Source: CAWUKT01 sp963923035 (lineage in GTDB: Bacteria > Bacteroidota > Bacteroidia > J057 > JADKCL01). Taken from it: a stretch of 33,891 nucleotides of DNA. The position numbers and the translations under genes were made by a program. The notes below the pieces were generated by a model, which did not search any database, was not told the origin of the DNA, and worked only from the letters and a program-made list of their open reading frames with translations. This document shows positions 33,449-33,891 of the stretch, one piece after another. The DNA is taken from positions 1 through 33,891 of the forward strand of contig CAWUKT010000077.1 in assembly GCA_963923035.1 (NCBI GenBank). Reading direction: 5' to 3'. The first letter of the stretch is position 1. Every line of letters starts with the position of its first letter.

Positions 33449-33711
33449 GTAGCGCCTAATCTCTGATCCTCTAAGCGGGTCCTTGATGGGCATCCCCTTT
33501 TCGGCGGAGGTAGATCCCGGAACCCCACATACAGACTCAGGCGAAAATATAACTCTCCCCTTTCCGCAGCAAATCCTCCTCTGGAAATCAACCGATGTTG
33601 AGGAGTGTCCCACTGGGGAAGGACGTCTGGAAATGGCTTTGGGGGGAAGTAGGAATGGGGGAAAGGGGGCAATGGAGGATTTTGGGTTGGAAGGGCGGTC
33701 ACGGAGTGCTG
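33449..33711. other. Upstream region of the sulfotransferase operon
   Basis: No gene is seen. The region should carry the promoter of the sulfotransferase operon. A minus-strand TATATTTTCG near 33556-33547 is similar to, but not, TAnnTTTG. The segment 33640-33711 is G-rich and purine-rich on the + strand and leads into the tandem repeat. Confidence 0.4.
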
Positions 33712-33891
33712 GACTCGGGAATCGGAGTTCAGAACTCGACCGTCCGAGTCTGCGACTCGGGAATCGGAGTGCTGGACTCGGCCACCGGAGTCCGCGACTC
33801 GGGAATCGGAGTGCTGGACCCGGCCATCCGAGTCCACGACTCGGGAATCGGAGTGCTGGACCCGGCCATCCGAGTCCACGACTCGGGAATC
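33712..33891. repeat. 21-bp/42-bp palindromic tandem repeat, cut off by the window edge
   Basis: Eight 21-base units (starts 33712, 33733, 33754, 33775, 33796, 33817, 33838, 33859) and a partial ninth at 33880 follow one another with no spacer. Odd units read GACTCGGGAATCGGAG...; even units (from 33733) are more variable and end CCGAGTC or CGGAGTC plus three bases. Two neighbours make a 42-base super-unit, and the last two super-units are nearly identical. CCGAGTC-N3-GACTCGG occurs at the junctions, a perfect 7-bp inverted repeat, so single strands could fold into many small hairpins. The period is a multiple of three, so several frames stay open, but no gene is supported. The array continues past the window. 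Confidence 0.85.

Noticed and set aside
33445..33879. Minus-strand frame encoding 14-residue repeats (DSDGRVQHSDSRV)
   Set aside because: It is kept open because the 42-base repeat is a multiple of three; its downstream part has no protein character and it overlaps the sulfotransferase start region.
33712..33891. Possible CRISPR array
   Set aside because: Units are directly adjacent with no unique spacers, and no cas gene is nearby.

Overview
The window (about 57% GC by eye, dense genes on both strands) looks like chromosome from a member of the Bacteroidota, most likely the Saprospiria/Lewinella side. The main reason is the set of type IX secretion system (T9SS) cargo proteins. One has a type B sorting domain of the gliding-motility kind (8194-11427). 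Three have type A sorting domains (11835-15329, 20196-21209, 26100-27224). A LytTR regulator, a DUF2914 protein, a short CxxC zinc-ribbon protein and a Crp/Fnr protein with the short Bacteroidota-style C-terminus fit this. No rRNA, tRNA, CRISPR array, insertion sequence or phage gene was seen. The assignment is from sequence reading alone.

Layout. 1-474 is a gene-free leader with palindromes, then an AT-rich stretch. 475-5262 encodes a 1595-residue protein that I read as a polymorphic-toxin-like effector: two EF-hand loops, eight RTX nonapeptides, a long helical/hydrophobic middle and a C-terminal HNH-like nuclease signature. It ends at a strong terminator facing a convergent two-gene unit, a secreted subtilisin-like protease (7552-5954) translationally coupled by ATGA to a Crp/Fnr regulator (5957-5352). 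Going right on the + strand are a small lipoprotein, the T9SS type B adhesin-like protein with four 120-residue repeats, and an M43-type metalloprotease with PKD domains. Minus-strand housekeeping genes follow: a zinc-ribbon microprotein, valS and a YajQ-family protein. Then come a LytTR regulator with a degenerate receiver, a DUF1028 T9SS cargo protein, a DUF2914 protein, an alpha/beta hydrolase, a VOC protein, a universal stress protein, an exported ankyrin protein, another T9SS cargo protein, a membrane-anchored triple helix-hairpin-helix protein and an AGCS amino-acid symporter. The right end is a three-gene minus-strand operon (sulfotransferase, GNAT-like protein, RmlD-like SDR) and then a 21/42-bp palindromic tandem repeat that runs off the window.

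How the parts work together. Much of the window serves the cell surface: proteases, adhesin-like and other secreted proteins sent out by T9SS, and possibly a sulfated-molecule modification operon. The most notable locus is the 1595-residue protein. Its architecture resembles the large cargo proteins associated with extracellular contractile injection systems (eCIS), although no eCIS structural gene lies in this window. The other most unusual items are the palindromic minisatellite at the right edge, the LytTR protein lacking its acidic pocket, and the four cysteine-bearing repeats in the type B cargo protein.
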